Shown: positions 50,909-61,321, counted from the stretch's first letter. The stretch: 64,000 bases of DNA from Mucilaginibacter ginsenosidivorans (GCF_007971025.1 NZ_CP042436.1:3100001-3164000); one strand, 5' to 3'. Program-made: numbers and translations. The notes: generated from the sequence alone by a model not told the origin.

Positions 50909-52660
50909 ATGCCAGACAATAATAGCAGAGTTGTACCAACCCCGGCGCCTGCCGACCTGCCTACCAAAACAATTTTGGTAAACGGAACTGCTATCGCCGG
51001 CAATTATAGCGTGTTAAGCGTCGCCGTGAGCCACATGGCGCATAAAGTGCCCGAAGCCCAGATAGTTTTACTGGATGGGGATGTTAGCACTGCAACCTTC
51101 GAAGTAAGTAATAGCGCCGATTTTATTCCGGGTGTGGAAATTGAGATCAAAGCGGGGTATCATGGCCAGGAAGACACCATTTTTAAAGGGATGGTGGTAA
51201 AGCAGGCTGTGAAAATTTTACAGGGGCAATCGTCGGTGCTTAATATTGTGGCCAAGCATGATATTTTCAAAACCACGCTCAATAGAAAAAATGCATCGTT
51301 TAAAGATAAAAAAGATAGCGAAGTAATCGAATCGCTGATAACAGGAAGCAGCGATGTTGATGCTACCACCACCCAGCACAAGCATTTACTGCAGTCGTTT
51401 TGTACCGACTGGGATTTCATAAACTTAAGGGCCGAAGCAAACGGCATGTTTGTTTTGCCAAAATATGATAAAATACAGGTAAAGGCCCCCGTTCTTGACG
51501 CCGCTCCTGTTTTGAGTTTGTATTACGGCTCATCTATTCTTGAATTTGAGGCTGAAATGGATGCGCGCAACAGTTACAGCCAGGTAAAGGTAAGCGGCTG
51601 GAGCGCATCAGACCAAAAGGTGATAGACAGCACGGAGAGTAATCAATGGAACGGCAAAGAACCCGGGAATTTTACATCAAATGATGCTGCAAATGCCGTT
51701 GGCAATAGCTCTCTCGACATGTTTTGGCAGGGCGATACCGTGACAGATAATCTTGATACCGTAGCCAAGGCAGCCGTTATCAGGCATCATTTAAGTAAAA
51801 CATTCGGAAGGGCGCAATGCATTGGCTTTGCCACTATCTGGCCGGGTGATATAGTTGAATTAAATGGGGTAGGAGACCGCTTTAATGGCAAAGCTTATGT
51901 TACCGGCGTACATCACAGCATACGCGAGGGAAAATGGGATACTGATATTCAGTTTGGCTGGAAAAATAAAAGTTATGCCGCACAATACGATGATGTTACA
52001 GCCAGTCCGGCGCTTGGCTACATGCCTGGTATTAATGGATTACAGATCGGGATAGTAAACAAACTTGAATCAGATCCTTTAAGCGAATTCAGGGTATTGA
52101 TACAACTGCCAACCCTCGGCGGCGCCGATGAAGCGATTTGGGCACGAATGGCAACACTTGATGCCGGCAAAGACCGCGGAAGTTATTTCAGGCCCGAAAT
52201 TGGTGATGAGGTGGTAGTTGGTTTTATTGATAATAACCCGCTGCACGCAGTAATTGTTGGCTGCATGCACAGCAGCAAAAACTCCTCGCCCATAACCCCG
52301 GCAGATGCCAATCAGATCAAGGGATTTTACAGTCGCGAAAAAATGAGATGGCAATTTGATGACGACAAGAAGGAGATATTGTTCGATACGCCAAAAGGAA
52401 ACAAGATATTAATAAGCGAGGATCAGAAAGGGATAACACTGGAAGATGAAAATGGGAACAAGGTAGTGATGAACGATAATGGTATTGAAATAACAAGCAG
52501 TAAAGATTTTAAGATAAAGGCAAACGGCGATATATCTGTTGAAGGGACCAATTCCGAATTAAAGGCAAACTCACAGTTCAAAGCGTCGGGCGGGAGTGGT
52601 GCCGAGCTGTCATCAAGCTCCACCACAATTGTGAGAGGAAGCACGGTTAATATTAATTAA
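50909..52660 (+). CDS. VgrG-like spike protein (Afp8/Pvc8-like)
   Basis: A 583-residue spike. The N-terminal ~340 residues are a gp27-like hub (phage late control D type), then a gp5-type OB fold at about 370-450 (LSEFRVLIQLPTLGGADEAI, then PEIGDEVVVGFIDNNPLHAV), and a triple-stranded beta-helix needle (ILFDTPKGNKILISEDQKGI, then FKIKANGDISVEGTN). It trimerises, with the PAAR protein as tip. No extra effector domain at the C-terminus. 20 bp before PAAR. Confidence 0.93.
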   Translation: MPDNNSRVVPTPAPADLPTKTILVNGTAIAGNYSVLSVAVSHMAHKVPEAQIVLLDGDVSTATFEVSNSADFIPGVEIEIKAGYHGQEDTIFKGMVVKQAVKILQGQSSVLNIVAKHDIFKTTLNRKNASFKDKKDSEVIESLITGSSDVDATTTQHKHLLQSFCTDWDFINLRAEANGMFVLPKYDKIQVKAPVLDAAPVLSLYYGSSILEFEAEMDARNSYSQVKVSGWSASDQKVIDSTESNQWNGKEPGNFTSNDAANAVGNSSLDMFWQGDTVTDNLDTVAKAAVIRHHLSKTFGRAQCIGFATIWPGDIVELNGVGDRFNGKAYVTGVHHSIREGKWDTDIQFGWKNKSYAAQYDDVTASPALGYMPGINGLQIGIVNKLESDPLSEFRVLIQLPTLGGADEAIWARMATLDAGKDRGSYFRPEIGDEVVVGFIDNNPLHAVIVGCMHSSKNSSPITPADANQIKGFYSREKMRWQFDDDKKEILFDTPKGNKILISEDQKGITLEDENGNKVVMNDNGIEITSSKDFKIKANGDISVEGTNSELKANSQFKASGGSGAELSSSSTTIVRGSTVNIN

Positions 52661-52680
52661 AAACATATAAAAATTAAAAT

Positions 52681-52962
52681 ATGCCTGCAGCAGCCAGAGT
52701 AGGAGATGTTACAAATCACGGTGGTACCATAGTGGGCCCCGGTTGTGCCACCGTATTGATAGGCGGTATGCCAGCCAGTGTGATGGGCGATAATCATGTA
52801 TGTGTAATACCCCCTCCGTCGGGGCACATAACGGCGAGTATCTTCCCGGTTGGGAGCGCTACCGTAAAGATCGGGGGTGTGGCTGCTATCAGAACAACAG
52901 ACGCGTGTATATGCGGGGCTATGTCGGCTGTTGGCTGCCCCACGGTAATAATTGGCGGGTAA
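52681..52962 (+). CDS. PAAR-domain spike tip (Afp10/Pvc10-like)
   Basis: A 93-residue PAAR protein. The repeated hydrophobic-Gly pattern (GCATVLIGGMPASVMGDNHV, GSATVKIGGVAAIRTTDACI) and Cys/His residues for zinc are typical. It caps the VgrG needle. No toxin domain is fused, so tip delivery of cargo would need separate proteins. Its stop lies 14 bp before the gp25 gene start. Confidence 0.93.
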   Translation: MPAAARVGDVTNHGGTIVGPGCATVLIGGMPASVMGDNHVCVIPPPSGHITASIFPVGSATVKIGGVAAIRTTDACICGAMSAVGCPTVIIGG

Positions 52963-52975
52963 AATAAGATACGAT

Positions 52976-53398
52976 ATGGACATGTTAACATCATTTTTAG
53001 GTACGGGGTGGAAATTCCCGATACAGTTTACCAAGACAACCGGCAATGTTGAAATGTTAAGCGATGAAGACGATATTCAAAGCAGTCTCCACGTGCTTCT
53101 TTTAACCCGGATCGGCGAAAGGATCATGCAGCCTTCCTATGGTTGTAACCTGGATGTGTTAATGTTTGAGGCGATCAACGAATCATTGATCGCTTATGTA
53201 AAGGACCTTGTTTTTACGGCCATTTACTATTACGAGCCCAGGATCAATCCCGAAGACGTATCTGTAACGGCCACAGAAGAAGAAGGAATAGTGCTGGTAG
53301 ATGTTGAGTACACCATCCGCACTACCAACTCAAGGCATAATCTTGTATTTCCTTTCTATTTAGATGAAGGAAACCTGGTAATTAATAGCGGGGCATAG
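52976..53398 (+). CDS. GPW/gp25-family baseplate protein (Afp9/Pvc9-like)
   Basis: A 140-residue gp25-like protein. SSLHVLLLTRIGERIMQPSY is the diagnostic segment, followed by the acidic LVDVEYTIRTTNSRHNLVFP strand pair. gp25 nucleates sheath polymerisation on the baseplate. A TTG start 24 bp upstream would overlap PAAR; the ATG at 52976 is more likely, and an ATG 6 bp later is also possible. Confidence 0.9.
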   Translation: MDMLTSFLGTGWKFPIQFTKTTGNVEMLSDEDDIQSSLHVLLLTRIGERIMQPSYGCNLDVLMFEAINESLIAYVKDLVFTAIYYYEPRINPEDVSVTATEEEGIVLVDVEYTIRTTNSRHNLVFPFYLDEGNLVINSGA

Positions 53399-53441
53399 TA
53401 AACATTGATTTGAAAAGTAATTTTTAAATATCATTTACCGA

Positions 53442-56400
53442 ATGAGCTGTAGTTGCAACATACCGCATCCGTTAAAAAGAGAAGGCACATACCAGTGGCA
53501 ACGCTTTCCTGCAGGGTTAAAACAAGGCTTTTACCAGCCCGATGACCGTACCATTGAACAACTGGTAATGCAGGCGGCTGAATATGCTTCTTTTGTAAAA
53601 TACTATGATACTACGCTGAATGAATGGGGAAGATGGCAGGAGTTTTATGATTTTATTTACGACTATCAAAATAAGGCTTTAAAGTTTGCGAATATCGATA
53701 GTTTGCTGCAACGGGGAGACGTTCCGCCGCACCTTGGGTTATTGCTTTCCTTTTTGAAAACATTTCAAACCTTACGCGATAACTTTAATGGCTTTACCGG
53801 CCGCCACGTTGATTTTTATTACGAGGATGTTTTACAGCTTGCAAAAAAGCCGGCGGAACCCGACAAGGTAGCCGTTTTGTTTGAGCCGGAGAAAAATACC
53901 GTCGCCGCCAGGGTAGTAGCCGGGCGCGAGTTGGATGCCGGCAAAGACGCAGCAAAAAAAAGCCTTGTTTATAAAACTACCCGCGAAATTATCGTAAACC
54001 AGGCAGCTATAGCTAAAAAGAAAACGGTTTTCGCAGACAAAACAGGGGCTATTATAAATGGCTTATATGCAGCCGGCGATGCGGCTACCGACAACAGTTT
54101 TAAACAAAATAACATTACCAGCTGGCGGGCGTTCGGGTCAATTAATAATGCACCGGCCAATGTCGGCTTTGCTTTCAGCTCTCCGCTTTTATTAGCTAAA
54201 GAGGGCCGCCGCAGGCTGACCATAGAAATTGACAGTGTGCAAAATTTGCCGCCGGTATCGTTAACAGCAAGCTATACCGGGCCAAAGGGATGGATAAGTA
54301 AGGGTGTAACGGTCGATCTTGTTCCCGGGGTTGGCAGCGGAACATCAGCAAAAACGTATTTGCGTGTAAAAATTGATGAATCGTTACCCGCCATAGCAGC
54401 TTACGACGAAAAAACGCACCAATCTAATTACCCAGCGAAGTATCCTGTTATAAAATTTTTGATCAATAACGATGCAAATTTTCCAGAGGCGATCAGCTTT
54501 TTGTCGACACTAACCGTAGGCGCATTAAAAGAGGTTGTAATGAATGTTGAGGGTGTCAAGTCGTATACGATCACCGGCGATAACGGAAAGCTGAACCCAT
54601 TACAGGCCTTTAAGCCATTTGGCAATACGCCTGTAAAAAACAAATCATTTTTTACCATTGGAAGTACCGAGGTTTTCAATAAATACCTGTCCACCCTGCA
54701 TTTTGCTATTAACTGGAAGGGTGCACCCGGTAATATGGAGAAGTATTATTCGGCTTACCAGACGTATTTAAAAACCGTTCCGGATAACTCCGTAAGTCCG
54801 CAAACGATTGATTCATTTAATAAGCAATGGGAAGCGCTTAAACAGGGAAATGTACCCGGGAAAGTTGAATTATTGAGCGGCGGCAAATGGACCCAGGTTA
54901 ACGAGGATGCCATGGCAAATTATATAAACCCCGATAAAAAGAAGAGCTATAATACGTTTCATACAGATAATATCATAAATAACGATTTTGATATTACAGA
55001 ATCAAACGACTATACGGAAACGTCGCGGTGGGGTTTTGCCAAAGTAACCGTGGGATATGATTTTGGCCACCAGATTTTTTCGAATGTATTAACCCATACG
55101 GTGACCAATAATGCAAAAGTTACCACAGCAGCGGCTATTCTTCCTATTCCTCCGCAGCCTTATACACCTGAGTTTAACAGCCTGCATCTTGATTATGTAA
55201 AAAAAGATGCATTTGATGTTGTGACCAGGCCCGAACACCAGTTAATGCAAATTCACCCCTTTGGGTTTTCAGTTATTACTTCAACCCAGGATACCTTGGT
55301 TTCGGGCGATTACAACGTAAGCGGGCAACTATTTATTGGCCTCAGCAATTGCCCTGTTGCACAAACTGTTAATCTCTATTTTTCAAGGCTCGATGGCACC
55401 GAGGAGATAGATGCGCTGATCAATGAAAAAACGCAATGGTATTACCTTGCGTCCAATCAGTGGATACAGTTTGATTTCGACGAGATAGTTGTAAATACAA
55501 CTACTGATTTTACTGAAAGCGGCTTTATTTCGTTCGCCATTCCTGAAGCTGCACTGATGTCCAATACGCTTATGGGCGAGAACCTGGTTTGGATAAAAGT
55601 AGTTTCGGCATCAAGTGCAGCAGCGTACCCCTCTATAATTGATATTAATACCAATGCGGTTGAAGCTGTGTTTGATGACCGCGACAATGACCCCTATCAT
55701 TTGCAAATACCGCTGCCTGCGGGTACCATTACAAAGGCGGTTGTAAAAATAGATGGGGTAAAGGCTGTATCTCAGCCATCGGCTTCCTATGGCGGTTCAA
55801 TGGCCGAGCAGGCCGAACATTTTTTTACCCGCGTAAGCGAAAGATTAAGGCATAAGAACAGGAGCTGGAGCATTTGGGACTATGAGCACCTTGTGCTTGA
55901 AAAGTTTCCGGCCATATACAAGATCAAATGTATTTCACATGCCACCCAGGACTGTATGTATGAGCCGGGGAACGTGCTGTGCGTAGCGCTCCCCGCTACC
56001 GTCAACATTGCTGAAAAAGACCTGCTGCAGCCAAGGATAAGTAAGGGCACCCTTACAGAAGCCGAAGAATATATCAGCAGCTTTATGACAACTTTTGCCC
56101 ATGTGAAATTTATAAACCCGGTTTATGAGCCCATCATTGTTAAATGCAGCGTAAAAATTAACCCGGGATTTGATGAGAGTTTCTACCGCGAGCAGCTAAA
56201 TACGGATATACAGCAATTTATAGCCCCATGGATATTGAATAAAAATATTTCGCCCTCGTTCTCGGGTAAGATATACGCATCATCCATCGTCAATTTTATA
56301 GAAGAAAGGCCATACATAGATTATTTAACAAATTTTGAGGCCTTTAAAATAGAAAATAACAAAACAATAAGCTGGAAAGAATTTGCGACCGGCAGCGGCG

Positions 56401-56459
56401 AAGATGTTATCCTTACTTCTCATTCTTCACATCAAATTGACACACAAGCCATATGCTGA
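53442..56459 (+). CDS. Baseplate J/gp6-like protein (Afp11/Pvc11-like)
   Basis: A 1005-residue baseplate wedge protein. Most of the chain is unlike short phage gp6 and includes a central beta-rich region, but the C-terminal part has the gp6/baseplate J features: AEHFFTRVSERLRHKNRSWS, IWDYEHLVLEKFPAIYKIKC, and VKCSVKINPGFDESFYREQL. It overlaps the next gene's start by 7 bp, so the two wedge proteins are translationally coupled. Forms the sixfold wedge with the gp7-like partner. Confidence 0.88.
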   Translation: MSCSCNIPHPLKREGTYQWQRFPAGLKQGFYQPDDRTIEQLVMQAAEYASFVKYYDTTLNEWGRWQEFYDFIYDYQNKALKFANIDSLLQRGDVPPHLGLLLSFLKTFQTLRDNFNGFTGRHVDFYYEDVLQLAKKPAEPDKVAVLFEPEKNTVAARVVAGRELDAGKDAAKKSLVYKTTREIIVNQAAIAKKKTVFADKTGAIINGLYAAGDAATDNSFKQNNITSWRAFGSINNAPANVGFAFSSPLLLAKEGRRRLTIEIDSVQNLPPVSLTASYTGPKGWISKGVTVDLVPGVGSGTSAKTYLRVKIDESLPAIAAYDEKTHQSNYPAKYPVIKFLINNDANFPEAISFLSTLTVGALKEVVMNVEGVKSYTITGDNGKLNPLQAFKPFGNTPVKNKSFFTIGSTEVFNKYLSTLHFAINWKGAPGNMEKYYSAYQTYLKTVPDNSVSPQTIDSFNKQWEALKQGNVPGKVELLSGGKWTQVNEDAMANYINPDKKKSYNTFHTDNIINNDFDITESNDYTETSRWGFAKVTVGYDFGHQIFSNVLTHTVTNNAKVTTAAAILPIPPQPYTPEFNSLHLDYVKKDAFDVVTRPEHQLMQIHPFGFSVITSTQDTLVSGDYNVSGQLFIGLSNCPVAQTVNLYFSRLDGTEEIDALINEKTQWYYLASNQWIQFDFDEIVVNTTTDFTESGFISFAIPEAALMSNTLMGENLVWIKVVSASSAAAYPSIIDINTNAVEAVFDDRDNDPYHLQIPLPAGTITKAVVKIDGVKAVSQPSASYGGSMAEQAEHFFTRVSERLRHKNRSWSIWDYEHLVLEKFPAIYKIKCISHATQDCMYEPGNVLCVALPATVNIAEKDLLQPRISKGTLTEAEEYISSFMTTFAHVKFINPVYEPIIVKCSVKINPGFDESFYREQLNTDIQQFIAPWILNKNISPSFSGKIYASSIVNFIEERPYIDYLTNFEAFKIENNKTISWKEFATGSGEDVILTSHSSHQIDTQAIC

Positions 56460-59089
56460 CAGACAATGGAAATATCGTAATCAGCAAAACGCCTGTAACA
56501 CAGTCGGAGGACTATGAGTGGTTACGCAATACGGGCCTGGGTTATATACAGCAATTTTCGGGTAAGTTATGGACCGATTATAATATCCATGATCCCGGCG
56601 TAACCATTTGGGAGCTATTGTGTTATGCCTTAACTGATCTTGCGTACCGCACTTCGTTCCCCGTTGCTGATCTGCTGACAGGCGCCGGTGAAAAGGGCCC
56701 CAACGCCGATGATTTTTTTACCGCAGATAAGATACTTACAACATGCCCCGTCACGCTCAACGATTATAGAAAATTAATACTGGACCGCACGCCTGGTGTA
56801 CGTAATGTTTGGCTGGAGACGATGGATGATATAAATTATGATCCTGCCATTTATTTTGATGAAAAAACGGTAGATACATCCCTTACCCAACCGGTGAGCC
56901 ATCCTTTTGAAATTATTAAGTTAAAGGGGCTTTACATTGTTAAAATCGAGGTGGAAGATTATCAAACTATCGTAGACCATCATCAGCCCTTTTTAACAAC
57001 GCTTGCGCAATTCCGGAATAAGGATTCGGCCCATACAGAAGCAGTGGTTCAGTCCGACGAATATAAGATCTGTTTAGAGAATTATGTAAAGGACCTGCTG
57101 AGCCAGAACCGTAACCTGTGCGAAGACTTTGAAGTAATCAATGTTCCGAATGCGGAATTTGTGGCGGTATGCGCGGATATTGAACTAAAGCCCGATGCAA
57201 ACGCGGATGTTGTTTTTCTTAAAATATACAGTGAATTATATAACTATATAAACCCCAACCTCAAATTTTATTCGTTTAAAGAGCTTATTGATAAGCAAAA
57301 GCGCACCGAAGATATCTTCAACGGGCCGTCTGCCACACGCGGTTTCATTGACGAAGACGAACTCAATGCACACGGCCACCTCGATGTTTTATATGTCAGC
57401 GATATTATTAACCGGCTGATGGATATACCCGAAATATTGCAAATAAAAAAAATACATCTAAGTAGTTATAAGGACAACGGTGACGGTACTTTTTCGGTTT
57501 TGCAAAATGCGCAGCAATACTGTTTACATCTGCAGGATACTTCAAATGCCGTATTCCAATTTATGCTTGACGCCGATGCGCAGGATAAAACCAAAATATT
57601 TAATAGCATAAACTTTTCTAAAGGGCTCATCTATTTTACGCCCAAAAGAAAACCGGAATACAGCACGTACGACTTTATCGACTATCCTGAGTTACCGGCC
57701 GGCTTTGAAAACGATCTGCCGATACCTGCGGGGGGAAACCGGGATATTTTAAATTATTATTCCGTACAAAATGATTTCCCCTTATTTTATTACACCGGTA
57801 TGGATGGCATACCCAAGGGGGAAACCAACCTTCGCAAAGCGCAAAGGCTTCAATCAAAAGCCTACTTGTTATTTTTTGATCAGTTGCTTGCCGATTACCT
57901 GAAACAGCTGGATCAGCTTAAAAATATATTCACATGGCGCGGGGGCGTAACCTCGCCGGTATTGCTGCCTTTACCGCTAAGTGAGGACATAATAAAAGAT
58001 CTGGGTATGTTGCTTCAGTCGGATACAGATCCAAACAAATTTGATGCAACTTATACTTCGTATGCACAATTAATTGAAACCCCCGATCAGCAAAAGCAAA
58101 GGCGCAACAGGCTTTTAGATCATTTACTGGCACGGTTTAACGAGTTGTTTGTTGATTATTCGGTTTTTAAATTTCAACAGAACAAGACGGGCGATTTTTT
58201 TGATGAGGCGACCGCAGACGAGCTGATCAATGACAAGATCCAGTTCCTGAGCGTGTATCCTGAAATTAGTTGCGGGCGAAGCCGCGCTTTTGATTATACA
58301 AAACCCTTTTATGAGAGTGCAGATAATGTGTGCGGGCTGCAATTGAGGGTCCAGAAAATGCTGGGTATTATCAGTTCCCAAAATAAAAAACTGTCGGTAC
58401 CTACCAATGCGGTTGACTATAAATTATTACTGCAGAATATAGCTACGGGGGTGGTACCTACGGCGGCGGATAAATTGGTTATTACCGATAATCGTTTTGA
58501 CGATTTTGACGCAAATTTCGGGATACATGTTTTAGAACATATTTTGTTACGACCCCTTTATAAAAGCACGGCGCCGCTCGATAAATTGCTGCCATTATGC
58601 GGCAACGGAACAAATAACGAACACGCGGAATGCCTGACACCTGATAATTATAGCATGCAGATGACCATTGTTGCACCGGGATGGCTTTCTATCAGCAACA
58701 ATATGGATTTTCGTGCCTTTACCGAAAGCCTTATACGCACCGAGGCGCCGGCGCACGTAACATTGAAAATTTGCTGGCTCGATCCGGCGCTGATGTACCT
58801 GTTTGAGCAGACAACCGGGGTGTTTTTTACCGCGCTGGCAAAAGTAGAAGCTGCCGGAGCAGTGCCTGTTGCCCAGGATATTACGGATTTTAATGCCGCC
58901 CTGCTCGACGTTTATACCATGATGGGCTTACTGAAAAATATGTACCTGCCATCTATCCTTGACGAATGTGACGACATTAATTACAATGAAGAAGCAGACA
59001 AAATAAAGGTGCCGGTTATACTTGATTATTCGGCGCTTGGCAGCGATGGTAAAGAAGAATGGTTTGTTTTTGAAAAAAAACAGCCCTGA
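56453..59089 (+). CDS. gp7-like baseplate wedge protein (Afp12/Pvc12-like)
   Basis: An 878-residue protein. The N-terminal LWTDYNIHDPGVTIWELLCY and YALTDLAYRTSFPV block is strongly typical of the Afp12/Pvc12 group (it also occurs in many phage-like baseplates). The C-terminal part (HVLEHILLRPLYKST, then TEAPAHVTLKICWLDP) is a second recognisable block. It pairs with the gp6-like protein and starts 7 bp inside that gene. Confidence 0.88.
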   Translation: MLTDNGNIVISKTPVTQSEDYEWLRNTGLGYIQQFSGKLWTDYNIHDPGVTIWELLCYALTDLAYRTSFPVADLLTGAGEKGPNADDFFTADKILTTCPVTLNDYRKLILDRTPGVRNVWLETMDDINYDPAIYFDEKTVDTSLTQPVSHPFEIIKLKGLYIVKIEVEDYQTIVDHHQPFLTTLAQFRNKDSAHTEAVVQSDEYKICLENYVKDLLSQNRNLCEDFEVINVPNAEFVAVCADIELKPDANADVVFLKIYSELYNYINPNLKFYSFKELIDKQKRTEDIFNGPSATRGFIDEDELNAHGHLDVLYVSDIINRLMDIPEILQIKKIHLSSYKDNGDGTFSVLQNAQQYCLHLQDTSNAVFQFMLDADAQDKTKIFNSINFSKGLIYFTPKRKPEYSTYDFIDYPELPAGFENDLPIPAGGNRDILNYYSVQNDFPLFYYTGMDGIPKGETNLRKAQRLQSKAYLLFFDQLLADYLKQLDQLKNIFTWRGGVTSPVLLPLPLSEDIIKDLGMLLQSDTDPNKFDATYTSYAQLIETPDQQKQRRNRLLDHLLARFNELFVDYSVFKFQQNKTGDFFDEATADELINDKIQFLSVYPEISCGRSRAFDYTKPFYESADNVCGLQLRVQKMLGIISSQNKKLSVPTNAVDYKLLLQNIATGVVPTAADKLVITDNRFDDFDANFGIHVLEHILLRPLYKSTAPLDKLLPLCGNGTNNEHAECLTPDNYSMQMTIVAPGWLSISNNMDFRAFTESLIRTEAPAHVTLKICWLDPALMYLFEQTTGVFFTALAKVEAAGAVPVAQDITDFNAALLDVYTMMGLLKNMYLPSILDECDDINYNEEADKIKVPVILDYSALGSDGKEEWFVFEKKQP

Positions 59090-59203
59090 GTTATTGAATA
59101 AATAGTTGTTGTTAAACCTGCCAAAACGCAAAAGGCAACATCAAAAACGCTAAAAAAACAATGTAGTAATTGATTTTTTTCATGTTGATTTAAAACTTTT
59201 AAT

Positions 59204-61321
59204 ATGGAAACCCGACCAAATTCTTTCCCTGTTTATGTAAGCAGCCAATACCTTACAAGTAAACAGCTTAATGAGACAACCGATTTTTTGTGGCAGGAGG
59301 AAAAGGCTGCGAGATACCTGCTGAAAGGGAACGGCATACTACAAGGGTTTGCTTTAAGCTTTACAGATGGCGTTTCGCTTAAACAGATCAGCATTACAGC
59401 AGGAAGCGGCTGCACGGTTGATGGTTATATCATTCAGCAAACCGGCAACCAGGTGTTTGATAAAGGTCATGCGATCGATCTAAGCTTAATTACTTTGCCG
59501 GATAATTCTCAGCAGCTGATGGAGAAGGCCGACTACGATAAAGTGAAGGATAAATTGAACGCTACCGAAAAAATATTGAATGCAATTGAAATATTTAACG
59601 TTACAAGTAACCTGCCCGATCTGCCCGACGGCTCAAATACCCTGGACTCTATGGCTATCCCGGCGGCAAAGGCTGTTTCTGATTATACCGTTTTCGCGGG
59701 CGTTTTTGTAAAAGATGATAGCTATGATAATTGCCAGCAAGGCGATTGTAACGACAGGGGTACCGAAAGAAGTTATATGACCAGATTATTCCTGGTGCTT
59801 GCCGCCCAATTCAGCGTAGCGCCGGTTCCGCCATCAAATACGTTAAGCCCCCAGATGCCTTTATGTATGGCAACACGCATAAAGGGACTTTCGCAGGTAG
59901 GCAGTACCGCTGCTTTTTATCAAAATTCGTTTACCGCATGGAGCACAAATTTTACAATCTTTCAGCCTTATTTTGCCGTTGCAAGCTCAGGAAAACAGCT
60001 GAGTATTATTTCAACGCTGCTCGATTCTGCCGAGAAAACGGCCTTTACGGCAGCCGTCGCTAAGTTTACCGCCATTGTTGCATCGGCAAATGCAGCCAAG
60101 TGCGAGCAATATTACAATGCTTTTGCCTCTGATCTATCAGCAGCGATAAATGAGCTGGTTGAGTTTTACAATGATTATGCAAAAAAATATCCCAACTATC
60201 CGCAGGCGAGGATAGAGGGTGCTTTAGTGCTTGGCGGCCTAAAGCAGGGTAGCGTTGATAAGTGGCGTTATTATTTTTTACCCGCAGGCGATCAGCCGGC
60301 ATTTACATTTGACAGAAACCGCCTTAAGCAATTATTTATGCGTGCCGTTTCGCTGGTGAATAATTTTGTAACACAGGATATCATCAAAACGCAGGCCGCT
60401 AAAATAAATAAAGTGTTGGCTATTCCGTCTGTTGCAGGCGACTCGCAGCTTGCTCACCGCGCTATTCCTTATTATTACGATGTGCTGGTTGCCAATAATC
60501 AAATTTTAAATAACTGGAACCCCCAAAGCGGAGACCTCCAGAATATTTTCTGTTATTACGACGCGCAAATACCGACAAGAAATACCAATCCTAATATGGC
60601 GGCGAAGCTTTCTATGGCCGATTGGACAAACCAGGGCTTTTTCAGGATAGAGGGCCATCTTGGCCTTCAAAAGGACGCCGTTATTTCTGCGTTAAATCAA
60701 ATGATAGTAGCCGATGATTTGCCAATTCAATTGATAGATTGCAACGTGAATTACAAGGGGCCCACCTCATGGAACAACTGGTATAACGATTTCTCTGTTT
60801 TTTTAAATGATAGTTTAAAGGCGTTAAAGGCAGCAATGGCAGACCCGAATCAGCCTAAAACAACTTATGCTTATGACCCGTTTAAAAAAATGGTGGCCAA
60901 CAATTTAGAAACCAGCTATCGTCAACCGGACAAGATAAAGGGTATTGTAGACAATCTGAATGCCTATTCGCACGTGTTTTACAATGCAGGCAATGCCAAG
61001 CCGGGTTTGGCTAAGCCCGCTGCTGCCGGCACCGCTACCAATCCATTGTCCGATCCGAATGTGATAGCCAAATATAACGCTGCTGTTAATAAAGATAAGG
61101 TATTGGCCCTGATTAAAGGGTATAACGATGCGCTTGTTGAAGTTAACGATCCGAATGTGAAAAAAATAGTTGTGCTTAAGGATCTTGCCGGTTTGGAGTA
61201 CACCGGCGGTGTTCCGAAAGGGGGGACATTTGTATTACTTCACGATGGTGCAACAGTAATTGGCGATGGGTCCCTTTCCTATTATTACAGGATCAATCAG
61301 AGCAGAATTTTTGATGTCTAA
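59204..61321 (+). CDS. CIS-associated protein of unknown function (705 aa), candidate fibre/end module
   Basis: A 705-residue protein with no clear family. The N-terminus (SFPVYVSSQYLTSKQLNETT, then DFLWQEEKAARYLLKGNGIL) is beta/helical and looks like a docking domain; a mixed helical region follows (residues ~190-640). The C-terminus (GLEYTGGVPKGGTFVLLHDG, then YYYRINQSRIFDV) is beta-rich. It is the last gene of the structural operon, the position of Afp13-type fibres in AFP, so a receptor-binding or target-docking part is possible, but there is no obvious fibre repeat. 114 bp gap before it. Confidence 0.75.
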   Translation: METRPNSFPVYVSSQYLTSKQLNETTDFLWQEEKAARYLLKGNGILQGFALSFTDGVSLKQISITAGSGCTVDGYIIQQTGNQVFDKGHAIDLSLITLPDNSQQLMEKADYDKVKDKLNATEKILNAIEIFNVTSNLPDLPDGSNTLDSMAIPAAKAVSDYTVFAGVFVKDDSYDNCQQGDCNDRGTERSYMTRLFLVLAAQFSVAPVPPSNTLSPQMPLCMATRIKGLSQVGSTAAFYQNSFTAWSTNFTIFQPYFAVASSGKQLSIISTLLDSAEKTAFTAAVAKFTAIVASANAAKCEQYYNAFASDLSAAINELVEFYNDYAKKYPNYPQARIEGALVLGGLKQGSVDKWRYYFLPAGDQPAFTFDRNRLKQLFMRAVSLVNNFVTQDIIKTQAAKINKVLAIPSVAGDSQLAHRAIPYYYDVLVANNQILNNWNPQSGDLQNIFCYYDAQIPTRNTNPNMAAKLSMADWTNQGFFRIEGHLGLQKDAVISALNQMIVADDLPIQLIDCNVNYKGPTSWNNWYNDFSVFLNDSLKALKAAMADPNQPKTTYAYDPFKKMVANNLETSYRQPDKIKGIVDNLNAYSHVFYNAGNAKPGLAKPAAAGTATNPLSDPNVIAKYNAAVNKDKVLALIKGYNDALVEVNDPNVKKIVVLKDLAGLEYTGGVPKGGTFVLLHDGATVIGDGSLSYYYRINQSRIFDV

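Noticed and set aside
50909-52962. VgrG plus PAAR as evidence of a type VI secretion system
   Set aside because: No TssJ, TssL, TssM, TssB/C, Hcp-type or ClpV genes are present; the set with DUF4255 cap, AAA+ ATPase, gp6/gp7 and sheath is the eCIS set.
34420-61321. Prophage remnant
   Set aside because: Sheath, tube, gp25 and gp6 could be phage tail parts, but there is no capsid, portal, terminase, lysis or integrase gene and the DUF4255, DUF4157 and AAA+ components are eCIS-specific.
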